64,000 nucleotides of DNA from Marinobacter algicola DG893 (GTDB taxonomy: Bacteria; Pseudomonadota; Gammaproteobacteria; Pseudomonadales; Oleiphilaceae): positions 186,001 through 250,000 of the forward strand of contig NZ_ABCP01000001.1 of the NCBI RefSeq assembly GCF_000170835.1, given 5' to 3'. Under the pieces are notes generated by a model that saw nothing but the letters and a program-made list of their open reading frames with translations, did not search any database and was not told where the DNA came from. Both the position numbers and the translations under genes were made by a program. Each line of letters starts with the position of its first letter. Positions within the stretch are counted from its first letter, which is position 1. Positions 34,744-43,141 of the stretch are shown here, in pieces.

Positions 34744-35594
34744 TTGGGGCTCTGCATGGTGCGAATCAGGCGGCCAAGGGTGCGGGCAATTTCTTCGGCC
34801 CGCTCGCGATCCGGGCTGAGCTTCATCAACCGCGAGCCATCTCGCGGGTCGTAAATCCAGCAACTGGCGGTTGAACTCTCGCAGTTCCATTCAATCTGCG
34901 GGTTAACTCCGAAAACACCCATGGATTCAGTCGTTTTGACAACACGGCCACCGGGCTCTCGTCGGGACTCCTGGATACTGATAGTGTCGTTCAGCCTCTC
35001 AATCCGGTACGACACATCGGCAGGGCGGTCCAGCCTCAAGATTCGCTGATCTTCACGCCAACCAGCGACATCCAGGAGCGTATTGGCATGAATCACCAAT
35101 GCATCGGCGTTTGAATCCGCCAGGTAGAGTTCCCGGAGTTTCCCCAGCGATTGCTCGTTTGACGGTTCGATAATGGCCACTGGTGCCGGGTCAACGGCGC
35201 CGTTATTGTTGGCATTCGCCCCTTCTTGCTGACGGGCTTTCTCCACATTGGTTATCAATTTAAGGGCGTCGGTGTAGTGCTCGCCTTCACTACCGGCCAG
35301 GCTGACGTACTTTTCCAACGCTGCCTGTGCCTCGTTGTAGTGATCAGATTCCAGCATCACGCGGCCGCGAAAATAGAAATAGTTCGCCGGCTTCTCCCCC
35401 TCAAGTTGCTGGAGGCGATTCAGGTACTCCCCCGCCTCGCCCCAGCTCTCTGCGGAAACGGCCTCTTCTGTGGCAAGCATTAATCGACGGGTTTCGTGTT
35501 TGGGCTCAAGGGCACTAACCTGACCGGCCATCAGTAGGGATGCCACCATAAAACCACTGACTGAACGACGCCCGACTCGGGTTATCTTCACCAT
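34734..35594 (-). CDS. Periplasmic TPR-like protein of unknown function
   Basis: 286 residues. A signal peptide (SGFMVASLLMAGQVSA|LE) is followed by TPR-like helices at about 35-115 (SWGEAGEYLNRLQQLEG, NYFYFRGRVMLESDHYNEAQ). A short low-complexity linker with repeated Asn separates a C-terminal domain of about 140 residues with two cysteines (WNCESSTASCW) that may form a disulfide. I do not recognise a named family. It lies 5 bp behind rmuC in the same direction and is probably co-transcribed with it. The gene end overlaps the AraC gene by 10 bp. Confidence 0.7.
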   Translation of the reverse strand: MVKITRVGRRSVSGFMVASLLMAGQVSALEPKHETRRLMLATEEAVSAESWGEAGEYLNRLQQLEGEKPANYFYFRGRVMLESDHYNEAQAALEKYVSLAGSEGEHYTDALKLITNVEKARQQEGANANNNGAVDPAPVAIIEPSNEQSLGKLRELYLADSNADALVIHANTLLDVAGWREDQRILRLDRPADVSYRIERLNDTISIQESRREPGGRVVKTTESMGVFGVNPQIEWNCESSTASCWIYDPRDGSRLMKLSPDRERAEEIARTLGRLIRTMQSPNQS

Positions 35595-35599
35595 CTTGT

Positions 35600-37171
35600 T
35601 TACTCCTGCTGATTATCCCGGGCGGCGTCTTCGTCCACCGTGGGCTCGACCGGATCTCTGGCGTCATCAACACCATCGGCGTCCACTTCGGCCTGATCCA
35701 AAATCGCTTTCGGGAGTTCTTTTTTAACACGAACACCCAACTCCACAAAGCGGTTGGCTTGCGAGATAAGGTTGCCGCGACCACGGGTGAGCGTATTCAT
35801 CGCCGAATCATAGGTCCCCTGCGCGGTATGCAACTGGCTGCCCAGCTTTTCCATCGCTTCAACAAACACCCGCAGCTTGTCGTACACTGCACTGGCTCGG
35901 TCGGCAATCCTACGCGCATTCTGGCTTTGACGCTCGTATCGCCATATATTTTCAATGGTTCGCAAGGTCGCAAGCAAGGTCGTCGGTGTAACCACAATAA
36001 TCTTTCGCTCGAATGCTTCTGCGAATAGGTTCTCGTCCTGCTGAAATGCTGCCACAAAGGCCGGTTCAATGGGCATGAAAAGGAACACGAAGTCCGGTGA
36101 ATGCAGGCCGTGAAGCTGACTGTAATCCTTCTCGCTCAGAGCGCGAATATGATTACGCACCGCCTCAACGTGCTGGCGAAGGGCTTCTTCCCTGGCAGCC
36201 TCGTCCTCTTCCGTTGCCCACTGCTGGTATGCCAGCAGAGACACCTTTGAATCCACCACCAGGTTTCGGCTGTCCGGCAAATGAACGATGACATCCGGGC
36301 GCAGCAACTGATTGTCATCATCGCGATAGCTGCCCTGAGTTTCATACTCGATACCCTTTCGCAAACCGGAGCGTTCCAGTACGCGCTCCAGAATCAGCTC
36401 GCCCCAGTTGCCCTGGATCTTTTTGTCCCCTTTAAGTGCCTTCGTGAGGTTGGAGGCTTCTTCCGTGATCTGGCGATTCAGCTCCTGCAGGGACTTGATC
36501 TCACTCCTTAGCGCCTGCCGATCCCGCGTTTCGGTGGTATAGACATCCTCTACCCGTTTTCGGAAGTCCTGGAGTTGATCCCGGAAAGGGTTCAGCAGGG
36601 TGTCGATGCTGGTACGAGTCTGCTGGCTGAAGCGCTCGCTTTTCTGCTCGAAAATACGATTGGCAAGATTCTCGAACTCCTGTTTCAACGCATCACGGTT
36701 GCGCTCCAACAACTCCAGTTTCTCCGTGGTTGCACGGCGCTCCTTATCCAGCGTTACTTCCTGTTCACGCTGGGCAACCCTGGCGTCGCCGAGCTCGCGG
36801 GAGAGTTCGTCGGCGCGCTGCTGCTGGGACTTCCTCTCGGTTTCGAGTTGCCCTATACGGTCCAGCCGCGCCTTACTTTCGGATTCCAGCCCGGCCACGC
36901 GATTTTCCAGGGTTGCCGCACGCTGTCGCCAGTGTTCGGTGTCCAGGCTGGCCTGTTCCGCCTCGGCTTTGCTGTTTTCGAGAGCAGCTTCAAGCTGATG
37001 GAGGCGCTGCTCGTCCGTCGCCCGTGTGTACTCGAGCTCCCGCAGTGCGGAGCTGGCACGGCTACCCTTAACCATTGAAAACACCAGACAGCACAGCGCC
37101 AGCACCAGCAAAATCAGCAACGTAACGGTTTCCGGCCTACGCCCCACTAACTCGATGATTGCCTCGGGCAC
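35600..37171 (-). CDS. rmuC: DNA recombination protein RmuC
   Basis: 523 residues. A membrane anchor (VTLLILLVLALCCLVF) near the N-terminus leads into a long coiled coil (about 40-190) and then the RmuC nuclease-like domain with KGDKKIQGNWGELILERVLE, RPDVIVHLPDSRNLVVDSKV and FLFMPIEPAFVAAF. RmuC limits inversions at short inverted repeats and, in some species, restrains phage. The acidic C-terminal tail is species-specific. A GTG start at 37171 is chosen because AGGAG lies six bases ahead; a TTG nine codons upstream is the alternative and has no clear SD. Confidence 0.9.
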   Translation of the reverse strand: MPEAIIELVGRRPETVTLLILLVLALCCLVFSMVKGSRASSALRELEYTRATDEQRLHQLEAALENSKAEAEQASLDTEHWRQRAATLENRVAGLESESKARLDRIGQLETERKSQQQRADELSRELGDARVAQREQEVTLDKERRATTEKLELLERNRDALKQEFENLANRIFEQKSERFSQQTRTSIDTLLNPFRDQLQDFRKRVEDVYTTETRDRQALRSEIKSLQELNRQITEEASNLTKALKGDKKIQGNWGELILERVLERSGLRKGIEYETQGSYRDDDNQLLRPDVIVHLPDSRNLVVDSKVSLLAYQQWATEEDEAAREEALRQHVEAVRNHIRALSEKDYSQLHGLHSPDFVFLFMPIEPAFVAAFQQDENLFAEAFERKIIVVTPTTLLATLRTIENIWRYERQSQNARRIADRASAVYDKLRVFVEAMEKLGSQLHTAQGTYDSAMNTLTRGRGNLISQANRFVELGVRVKKELPKAILDQAEVDADGVDDARDPVEPTVDEDAARDNQQE

Positions 37172-37177
37172 CCCGAT

Positions 37178-37182
37178 CTCCT
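37178..37182 (-). promoter_or_regulatory. Ribosome-binding site deciding the rmuC start
   Basis: AGGAG on the minus strand, six bases before GTG 37171. It favours that start over TTG 37198. Confidence 0.6.
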
Positions 37183-37441
37183 CTAATAACTGACTCAAAC
37201 ATTACGAAAGAACAACAGTTTACCGTATTGGTGGAACCTTTTTGTTCGGCCCCCCGTCAAAGGTTTGCCAATCAGTAGTTCTAGTGGACCAATTGGCAAA
37301 TTTCCCGACCCAAAGCATCCGGCTCTGGACTCGGAACGTAATATCATCTAAAACGGTGAATGTGGCCTGATTGCCGACAGAATGGCTGGTTTGCTGCCAG
37401 GTACCAAGGTCCAGGAGCAGTATAAGGGACAGGAATTCAAC

Positions 37442-37828
37442 ATGCTCAAAGAGCTATGGAGAAAACTGGGATCTGAATTTTCCCATTCCGGGTGTTCGGA
37501 CGTGGAAGGCCGTGAATACCGCAAGCCCGGCACTCAAGCCTGCCACGGCGGCTTCCGCCTGCTTCCCCATATGACCCACACCGGGGAATTCCACCTGGAA
37601 CGGTTGACCGGCATCCTTAAGGGGCGCTACGGCAGGACCTTTCAGAACAATGGGGACGAATCCATCCGTGACCTGATTCACTTCGCTTCCCGTATTCAGG
37701 ATCAGGATGTCCAGAGAGAACTGCTGCTGTTTTACCTGAACTGCTCCCCCGTCGTGCAGGAATATCTTCGCTCCGAAGAGGTCCTTGCCGAGAACCACTT
37801 CCTTTCCCAGGCATCTGGAAGAAAATAA
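37442..37828 (+). CDS. Small hypothetical protein
   Basis: 128 residues from ATG 37442 (MLKELWRKLG), with AGGA eight bases upstream; an ATG at 37382 lacks an SD. No signal peptide or membrane segment is visible. The middle has HMTHTGEFHLERLTGILKG and the C-terminal half is helical (IRDLIHFASRIQDQDVQREL). Two cysteines near the N-terminus and one later have no metal-site spacing that I recognise. It stands alone between rmuC and the envelope triad. Function unknown. Confidence 0.55.
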   Translation: MLKELWRKLGSEFSHSGCSDVEGREYRKPGTQACHGGFRLLPHMTHTGEFHLERLTGILKGRYGRTFQNNGDESIRDLIHFASRIQDQDVQRELLLFYLNCSPVVQEYLRSEEVLAENHFLSQASGRK

Positions 37829-37982
37829 TACCCGCCGTTAATGATCTGTAAACCAACTCAACAGTTATGTTGTTGTATACTGCCGGCCTGTGATTACAAG
37901 TGGCTGTTCTAGCACACCCGAATTATCCTTGCAGCACTCTGTAATTAAAGTATCAAAGCCGTGGATTCAGGGGTTTCGGATC

Positions 37983-38780
37983 TTGTCTATACGTTCAGAG
38001 TTTGGAAAGTTGGCTGCGGCCGGCCTTGTGATATCACTCATCACCGGCTGCACTGCGGATCGTTACTTTATGGTGCCGAAGCAGGACCTTGAAGCACTCA
38101 ATAGCTCCGTTATTAATCAGGGGGAACAAGTCGTTCGCCTTGAGAACCGAACGGATGAGAACTTCCAGGCACTGACCCGCCTGAATGAGGAATCCACGAA
38201 AACCATCCTCGATGCCATCACCGAACAAGTCGAGAAACCCGCCTGCCCTCCTACCCCCAAACAGCAGGCCTGCACAGCGGGGCAGTCTGGTTCCAAAAGC
38301 GATGGAAGGGCCGACCGACTCAAGGGCAAGGTTGTTGTTGGTGAGCTGGAGAAATTCTATCTTGCTGGCCCTGGCCTGATTTACGACGCTCGCATTGACA
38401 GTGGAGCGGAAACCTCCTCTTTGGATGCCAGGAACATTACCCGGTTTGAAAGAGATGGTAACAACTGGGTACGATTTGACGTTCCGGTCCCCGGCGCCGA
38501 CGACTTCGTGACGCTGGAGAGGGAAATCTCACGCCGGGTCAGGATTATCCAATCCAGCACCGATGAATCAGAGCGCCGCGTGGTTGTGGAACTACAGTTC
38601 ATGATTGGCAACCACCGGCAACAGGCTGAGTTTACACTGACCAACAGAGAGCATCTCTCGCACACGGTGCTGGTTGGCCGCAACATTTTGAGGGACGTCA
38701 TGCTGATTGATGTGGGCAAGGAGTTCGCCACCGAACTGCCCGATAAGCTGCCCGCCGAAGAAAACGGGGGCCAACCGTGA
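37983..38780 (+). CDS. Retropepsin-like 'ATP-dependent zinc protease' family lipoprotein
   Basis: 265 residues from TTG 37983, which produces a tidy lipoprotein signal (SIRSEFGKLAAAGLVISL, lipobox ITGC, Cys23). A GTG at 37890 in frame is a weaker alternative, as it would place extra sequence ahead of the signal. A short coiled coil (about 30-85) and a Cys/Pro linker lead to the PF05618 domain with VVGELEKFYLAG and DSGAETSSLDA (Asp139). DSGA is an aspartic-protease motif, so the inherited name 'zinc protease' is probably misleading. The stop overlaps the next start as GTGA. With the two following genes it forms a conserved triad. Confidence 0.82.
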   Translation: MSIRSEFGKLAAAGLVISLITGCTADRYFMVPKQDLEALNSSVINQGEQVVRLENRTDENFQALTRLNEESTKTILDAITEQVEKPACPPTPKQQACTAGQSGSKSDGRADRLKGKVVVGELEKFYLAGPGLIYDARIDSGAETSSLDARNITRFERDGNNWVRFDVPVPGADDFVTLEREISRRVRIIQSSTDESERRVVVELQFMIGNHRQQAEFTLTNREHLSHTVLVGRNILRDVMLIDVGKEFATELPDKLPAEENGGQP

Positions 38781-40291
38781 GCCGTTCACGCATTCCGTTT
38801 TTTTTCGCCATCCTCCTTCTTATTGCAGCGGGGATCTCTATCGCCATTTGGCGGCATGTTGAGCTCGGCATTCCCTGGTTTACTGGGGAGCAAAAACCCG
38901 TCTGGATGGTCGAAGCCCGTGTCGACTTCGACGGCACTGGCGAACCCGTACTCGCCAGCCTGAACATCCCCGATCAGCCCCCCCAATTCCGCATTATTTC
39001 AGAGCAGGCTGCATCTCCCGGATACGGCTTTTCTATTGTAGATGACTCTGGTGAACGCCGGGCTGAGTGGTCCAAGCGCAACGTCAGCGGCCCCCAGACG
39101 CTTTACTTCAAGGTTCAACTGATCCCTGATGACAGAGCCCTGGGCAGCCAACCCAAACGACCGCCCAAACCTGAACCCGTATTCTGGGAAGAACCACAGG
39201 CAACGGCCGTAGAAGAGTTGTTACAACAGGCCGCTGAACGCTCCAGCACACCTGAAAGCATGACTCGGGAACTGATTAAACTGCTCCAGCCCGACCAGGG
39301 TGCCCAGAACACCACTCTACTGGTGTCCGAAGCAAACTACATTGACCTGCTTACACGCATGCTCAACCATGCCGGTATTCCCGCCCGGACGGCAGACGGC
39401 CTGGCGCTGGAGGATGCGAGACGACGCCAGCAACTTCGTCCGTTCCTGCAGATCTACGACGGGGCTCGATGGCTGACTTTCAACCCCCGCACAGCGGAAC
39501 AGGGGCTTCCAGAGCACGTTCTGCTTTGGCGACAGGCAGCGGCTTCCCTGCTGGATATTGTCGGCGGTGACAATTCAGACGTTAGCTTCTCCATGCTTCG
39601 GCAAACCATCCCGGCGCTGCAGTTGGCGCAGGCCCAATCCAGCGAGAATGGTCTCGGTTTCCTGAGTCTTTACCAGCTCCCCATCGAGGAACAGAGCATG
39701 TTCAGAATGCTTCTGTTGCTTCCCCTCGGGGCACTTGTCGTGGCCTTTATGCGTATTGTCGTCGGCATACGAACGTCCGGCACGTTCATGCCGATACTGA
39801 TCGCCGTGGCATTCGTTCAGACAACGTTGATTCCGGGGCTGATAGCCTTTATTTCCGTGGTGGCCATTGGCCTGCTTATGCGCGGCTACCTGTCGAGCCT
39901 CAACCTGTTGCTGGTTTCTCGAATTTCAGCGCTTATCATTCTTGTGATCTTTATCACGGCCGGACTGAGCATCGCAGGTTATCAAATGGGCTTTAATACG
40001 GGTATGACCGTCACCTTTTTCCCAATGGTGATTATCGCCTGGACGATAGAACGTATGTCCATACTCTGGGAAGAGGAAGGCGCCCGAGAGGTGTTCGTAC
40101 AGGGTGCCGGCAGCTTGTTTGTGGCGGTCTGTGCCTTCCTTATCATGAGCGCGCCCCTGGCCAGTCATCTGACATTTAACTTCCCGGAACTCCATTTCGT
40201 GGTCTTGGGGATCATTCTGCTGATGGGACAATACACCGGCTATAAGCTGACCGAGCTCCGTCGTTTCTACCCGATGAAGGCGTACAGCTGA
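38777..40291 (+). CDS. Inactive transglutaminase fused to 7TM domain
   Basis: 504 residues, GTG start overlapping the upstream TGA. One N-terminal helix (IPFFFAILLLIAAGISIAIW), a periplasmic region of about 270 residues with the transglutaminase-like core (TLLVSEANYIDLLTRMLNHA, FLQIYDGARWLTFNP) that lacks the catalytic Cys in its usual place, and then about seven hydrophobic helices from residue 310. It matches the families 'inactive transglutaminase' plus '7TM transglutaminase-associated'. Comparative genomics has linked these to an ATP-grasp ligase and a retropepsin-like protein, the order seen here. It may be a membrane receptor or scaffold for a peptide-tagging step; the activity is unknown. 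Confidence 0.85.
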   Translation: MSRSRIPFFFAILLLIAAGISIAIWRHVELGIPWFTGEQKPVWMVEARVDFDGTGEPVLASLNIPDQPPQFRIISEQAASPGYGFSIVDDSGERRAEWSKRNVSGPQTLYFKVQLIPDDRALGSQPKRPPKPEPVFWEEPQATAVEELLQQAAERSSTPESMTRELIKLLQPDQGAQNTTLLVSEANYIDLLTRMLNHAGIPARTADGLALEDARRRQQLRPFLQIYDGARWLTFNPRTAEQGLPEHVLLWRQAAASLLDIVGGDNSDVSFSMLRQTIPALQLAQAQSSENGLGFLSLYQLPIEEQSMFRMLLLLPLGALVVAFMRIVVGIRTSGTFMPILIAVAFVQTTLIPGLIAFISVVAIGLLMRGYLSSLNLLLVSRISALIILVIFITAGLSIAGYQMGFNTGMTVTFFPMVIIAWTIERMSILWEEEGAREVFVQGAGSLFVAVCAFLIMSAPLASHLTFNFPELHFVVLGIILLMGQYTGYKLTELRRFYPMKAYS

Positions 40292-41241
40292 TGGGCTGGA
40301 TCTCGCCCTTCAAACTGAACCAACTGGGCATGCTGAATATGAACCGGCGCAATGTTGACTACATTGCGCGGTACAATAGTCGCTCGTCATACCCGATGGT
40401 TGACAACAAGCTGAAAACCAAGCTTGTTGTCGCAGAGTACGACGTTCGCACGCCCAAACTGTTGCAGATCGTTCGCCAGCAACACGAAATCTCCCATTTC
40501 CGGGAAATGGCAGAGGACCTGGATGGCTTTGCCATCAAGCCGGCCAAAGGTTCCGGGGGTAAAGGGATTACCGTGATCACCGGCCGGGACGATGACGAAT
40601 ACATCAAGGCATCGGGCTCGCGGGTATCCTCGAGTCACCTTGAGCGACACCTGTCCAACATTCTTGCCGGGCTCTACTCACTGGCCGGCACGCCCGATGT
40701 TGCGATTGTAGAGAACCTGGTGGAATCCATTCCTGAACTGGCGAAATACTCTTTCCAGGGCGTACCAGACATCCGTATCGTTGTCTTTCAGGGCTATCCC
40801 GTGATGGCCATGCTCCGGCTGGCTACAAAGGCCTCGGACGGCAAAGCGAACCTGCACCAGGGCGCCGTTGGTGTTGGTCTCAACATCGCCAACGGCCGCA
40901 GCCTGAACGCAGTGCAATTCAATCGCCCCATCACCTTGCATCCCGACACTGGTCTTGCGCTGGAGAACCTGTTGATTGATGACTGGCAGGAGATGTTGGT
41001 TATGGCGTCGCGGTGTTATGAAGCTACCGGGCTAGGTTATATGGGGGTCGATCTGGTGGTGGATGTCAATGAAGGGCCTTTATTGCTTGAGCTGAATGCT
41101 CGCCCAGGCCTCGCTATCCAGATGGCTAATGGTCGCGGGCTGCTACCGCGCCTGAGACAGATCGAAGCCCTCCGAAGAACACACTTTACCCCGGAAGAAA
41201 GGGCCGCATTCGCCATGGACACCTTCACGTCTCAAATCTGA
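40291..41241 (+). CDS. ATP-grasp alpha-L-glutamate ligase-like protein
   Basis: 316 residues, start overlapping the upstream stop as TGATG. Contains the ATP-grasp glycine-rich loop IKPAKGSGGKGITVITG and the Mg-binding C-terminal region GPLLLELNARPGLAIQ, plus YMGVDLVVD. Family members resemble RimK and are expected to form amide bonds using ATP, probably adding an amino acid to a peptide or sugar. No signal peptide, so it is cytoplasmic. The three genes are read as one transcript ended by the terminator immediately after. The exact product is unknown. Confidence 0.85.
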   Translation: MGWISPFKLNQLGMLNMNRRNVDYIARYNSRSSYPMVDNKLKTKLVVAEYDVRTPKLLQIVRQQHEISHFREMAEDLDGFAIKPAKGSGGKGITVITGRDDDEYIKASGSRVSSSHLERHLSNILAGLYSLAGTPDVAIVENLVESIPELAKYSFQGVPDIRIVVFQGYPVMAMLRLATKASDGKANLHQGAVGVGLNIANGRSLNAVQFNRPITLHPDTGLALENLLIDDWQEMLVMASRCYEATGLGYMGVDLVVDVNEGPLLLELNARPGLAIQMANGRGLLPRLRQIEALRRTHFTPEERAAFAMDTFTSQI

Positions 41242-41260
41242 ACCTCGAATAGCAGGCACA

Positions 41261-41289
41261 AAAAAACCGGGGCCAAGCCCCGGTTTTTT
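41261..41289. terminator. Bidirectional terminator between ATP-grasp and BCCT genes
   Basis: 13-bp perfect stem AAAAAACCGGGGC / GCCCCGGTTTTTT with loop CAA, placed between convergent genes and with A and T tracts on both sides. Confidence 0.95.
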
Positions 41290-41304
41290 ACTTTCTCACG
41301 TTTC

Positions 41305-42894
41305 TCAGAGCTTGCCCTCGGCAATCAGCAGCTTGCGCTCATGGGTGAGGCCTTTCAACAGCCCCCAGGTCATGACCAGCAACACGGCTGTGAACGGCAG
41401 CCCTGCCGTAATGGCAGCCGCCTGAATTGCGCCCAATGCATCTTCGCCGCCACCGAAAATCAGTGCCGCGGCAATAGCACCTTCCATCACTACCCAGAAC
41501 ACACGCTGCGCTGTCGGGGCGTCGGTTTTACCACCCGCGGTAATGCTGTCTACAACCAGCGAGCCGGAATCAGACGATGTTACAAAGAACACCAGCACCA
41601 GCACGATACCCACGAAGGATGAGATCGCAACGAACGGCAGGTTAGCGAACATCTGGAACATTGCCAGAGACACGTCTGTCAGACCATTCTCAGCCAGAGC
41701 ACCGATGCCGTCCTGAATCTGCTCCAGAGCGGAACCACCAAATGCGCTCATCCAAACCACGGTAATGACGGTCGGTACGATCAGTACCGCTGTCACGAAT
41801 TCACGAACGGTGCGGCCCTTGGAGACGCGAGCGATAAACATACCAACGAACGGTGACCAGGAAATCCACCAGGCCCAATAGAAGACTGTCCAGCCGTGGA
41901 ACCAGGCCTGGTCTTCGCGACCAAACGGATTGCTCAGTGCCAAGGCATTGCCAACGTAACTGGATGAAGTTACCCAGATGGTCTCGACGATGGTCATGGT
42001 CGGACCGGCGAAGATGATGAAGAACAACAGAATGCCGGCCAACGACATGTTGATATTACTCAGAATCTTTACGCCACCATCAAGGCCGCGCAGCACTGAA
42101 ATCAGGGCAAGAGCCGTCACACCCGTGATAATCGCCATCTGCACATTGATACCGGACGAAATACCAAACAGGTAATCAAGACCGGAAGCGGCCTGCTGCG
42201 CGCCGAAACCAAGGGAAGTCGCAAGACCGAAAATGGTTGCCACCACCGCCAGGATATCAATGATATGGCCGGGCCAACCCCAAACCTTATCGCGGAGCAG
42301 TGGAAAGAACGCGGAACGGATGGTCAATGGCATGTTCTTGTTGTAAGCGAAGAATGCCAATGACAGTGCCACAATCGCGTAGATCGCCCAGGGGTGCAGG
42401 CCCCAGTGATACATGGTGGCACCCATGGCCAGCCTCGCGCCCTCGGCCGTATTGGCCTCAACGCCCAGTGGCGTCTCATACCACCCGGTGTAGTATGCGA
42501 CCGGCTCGGCAACAGCCCAGAACATGAGGCCGATACCCATACCTGCCGCAAAAAGCATGGCAAACCACGACATTGTCGAGAATTCCGGTTTGGCATCCAT
42601 TCCGCCGATGCGGATTTTGCCAACCGGCATGAATATAAGCGCGAGAGACACAACAACAAAAACATTGGCACTGAGCAGGAAGAACCAGTCAAATTGTGCG
42701 ATGGTCCACCATTTGGCGCCGTCGAGAAGTTCTTTTGCCTCTCCCGGGAAAATCAGCGTTCCGATTACAAACGCAACGACTATTATTGCCGTAATCGGAA
42801 AAACTGGCGCGTGTAGGTCCAAGCCGAAAGGATTTATATTATCCTGGCCTGCGACGTAATCCGTCTGGTATTCGTCTTTTACAACGTCGCCCAC
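41305..42894 (-). CDS. BCCT-family betaine/choline/carnitine transporter
   Basis: 529 residues with about 12 transmembrane segments. Family marks include MGIGLMFWAVAEPVAYY, HWGLHPWAIYAIVAL and the signature VFYWAWWISWSPFVGMFIAR. These carriers take up glycine betaine or similar solutes, driven by sodium or protons. No long C-terminal osmosensing tail is present: the chain ends soon after the last helix. GTG start, set by AGGAGG eight bases upstream. Divergent from the glutamate-synthase-like gene across 247 bp. Exact substrate is unknown. Confidence 0.93.
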   Translation of the reverse strand: MGDVVKDEYQTDYVAGQDNINPFGLDLHAPVFPITAIIVVAFVIGTLIFPGEAKELLDGAKWWTIAQFDWFFLLSANVFVVVSLALIFMPVGKIRIGGMDAKPEFSTMSWFAMLFAAGMGIGLMFWAVAEPVAYYTGWYETPLGVEANTAEGARLAMGATMYHWGLHPWAIYAIVALSLAFFAYNKNMPLTIRSAFFPLLRDKVWGWPGHIIDILAVVATIFGLATSLGFGAQQAASGLDYLFGISSGINVQMAIITGVTALALISVLRGLDGGVKILSNINMSLAGILLFFIIFAGPTMTIVETIWVTSSSYVGNALALSNPFGREDQAWFHGWTVFYWAWWISWSPFVGMFIARVSKGRTVREFVTAVLIVPTVITVVWMSAFGGSALEQIQDGIGALAENGLTDVSLAMFQMFANLPFVAISSFVGIVLVLVFFVTSSDSGSLVVDSITAGGKTDAPTAQRVFWVVMEGAIAAALIFGGGEDALGAIQAAAITAGLPFTAVLLVMTWGLLKGLTHERKLLIAEGKL

Positions 42895-43141
42895 GTTTTG
42901 AGCCTCCTGTTTGTGTAAAACGTTTCAATATGCGGATGCAAACGTTACGAGCTCGCCATCTTATTGCTTTGAGTTCAAAACATCAAAGAGCGGACACATA
43001 CGCCCTGAAAACAATCTTAGACCAATATTTCCGTGTTCGTACAAAATACTCTTTGATCCGCTTTGCCATACTGGAACGTAAGTCCCGCGCAAATACTGTT
43101 AACATTCCGCAAGCAAACCGCACATTCACTCCGAGGAGCTT

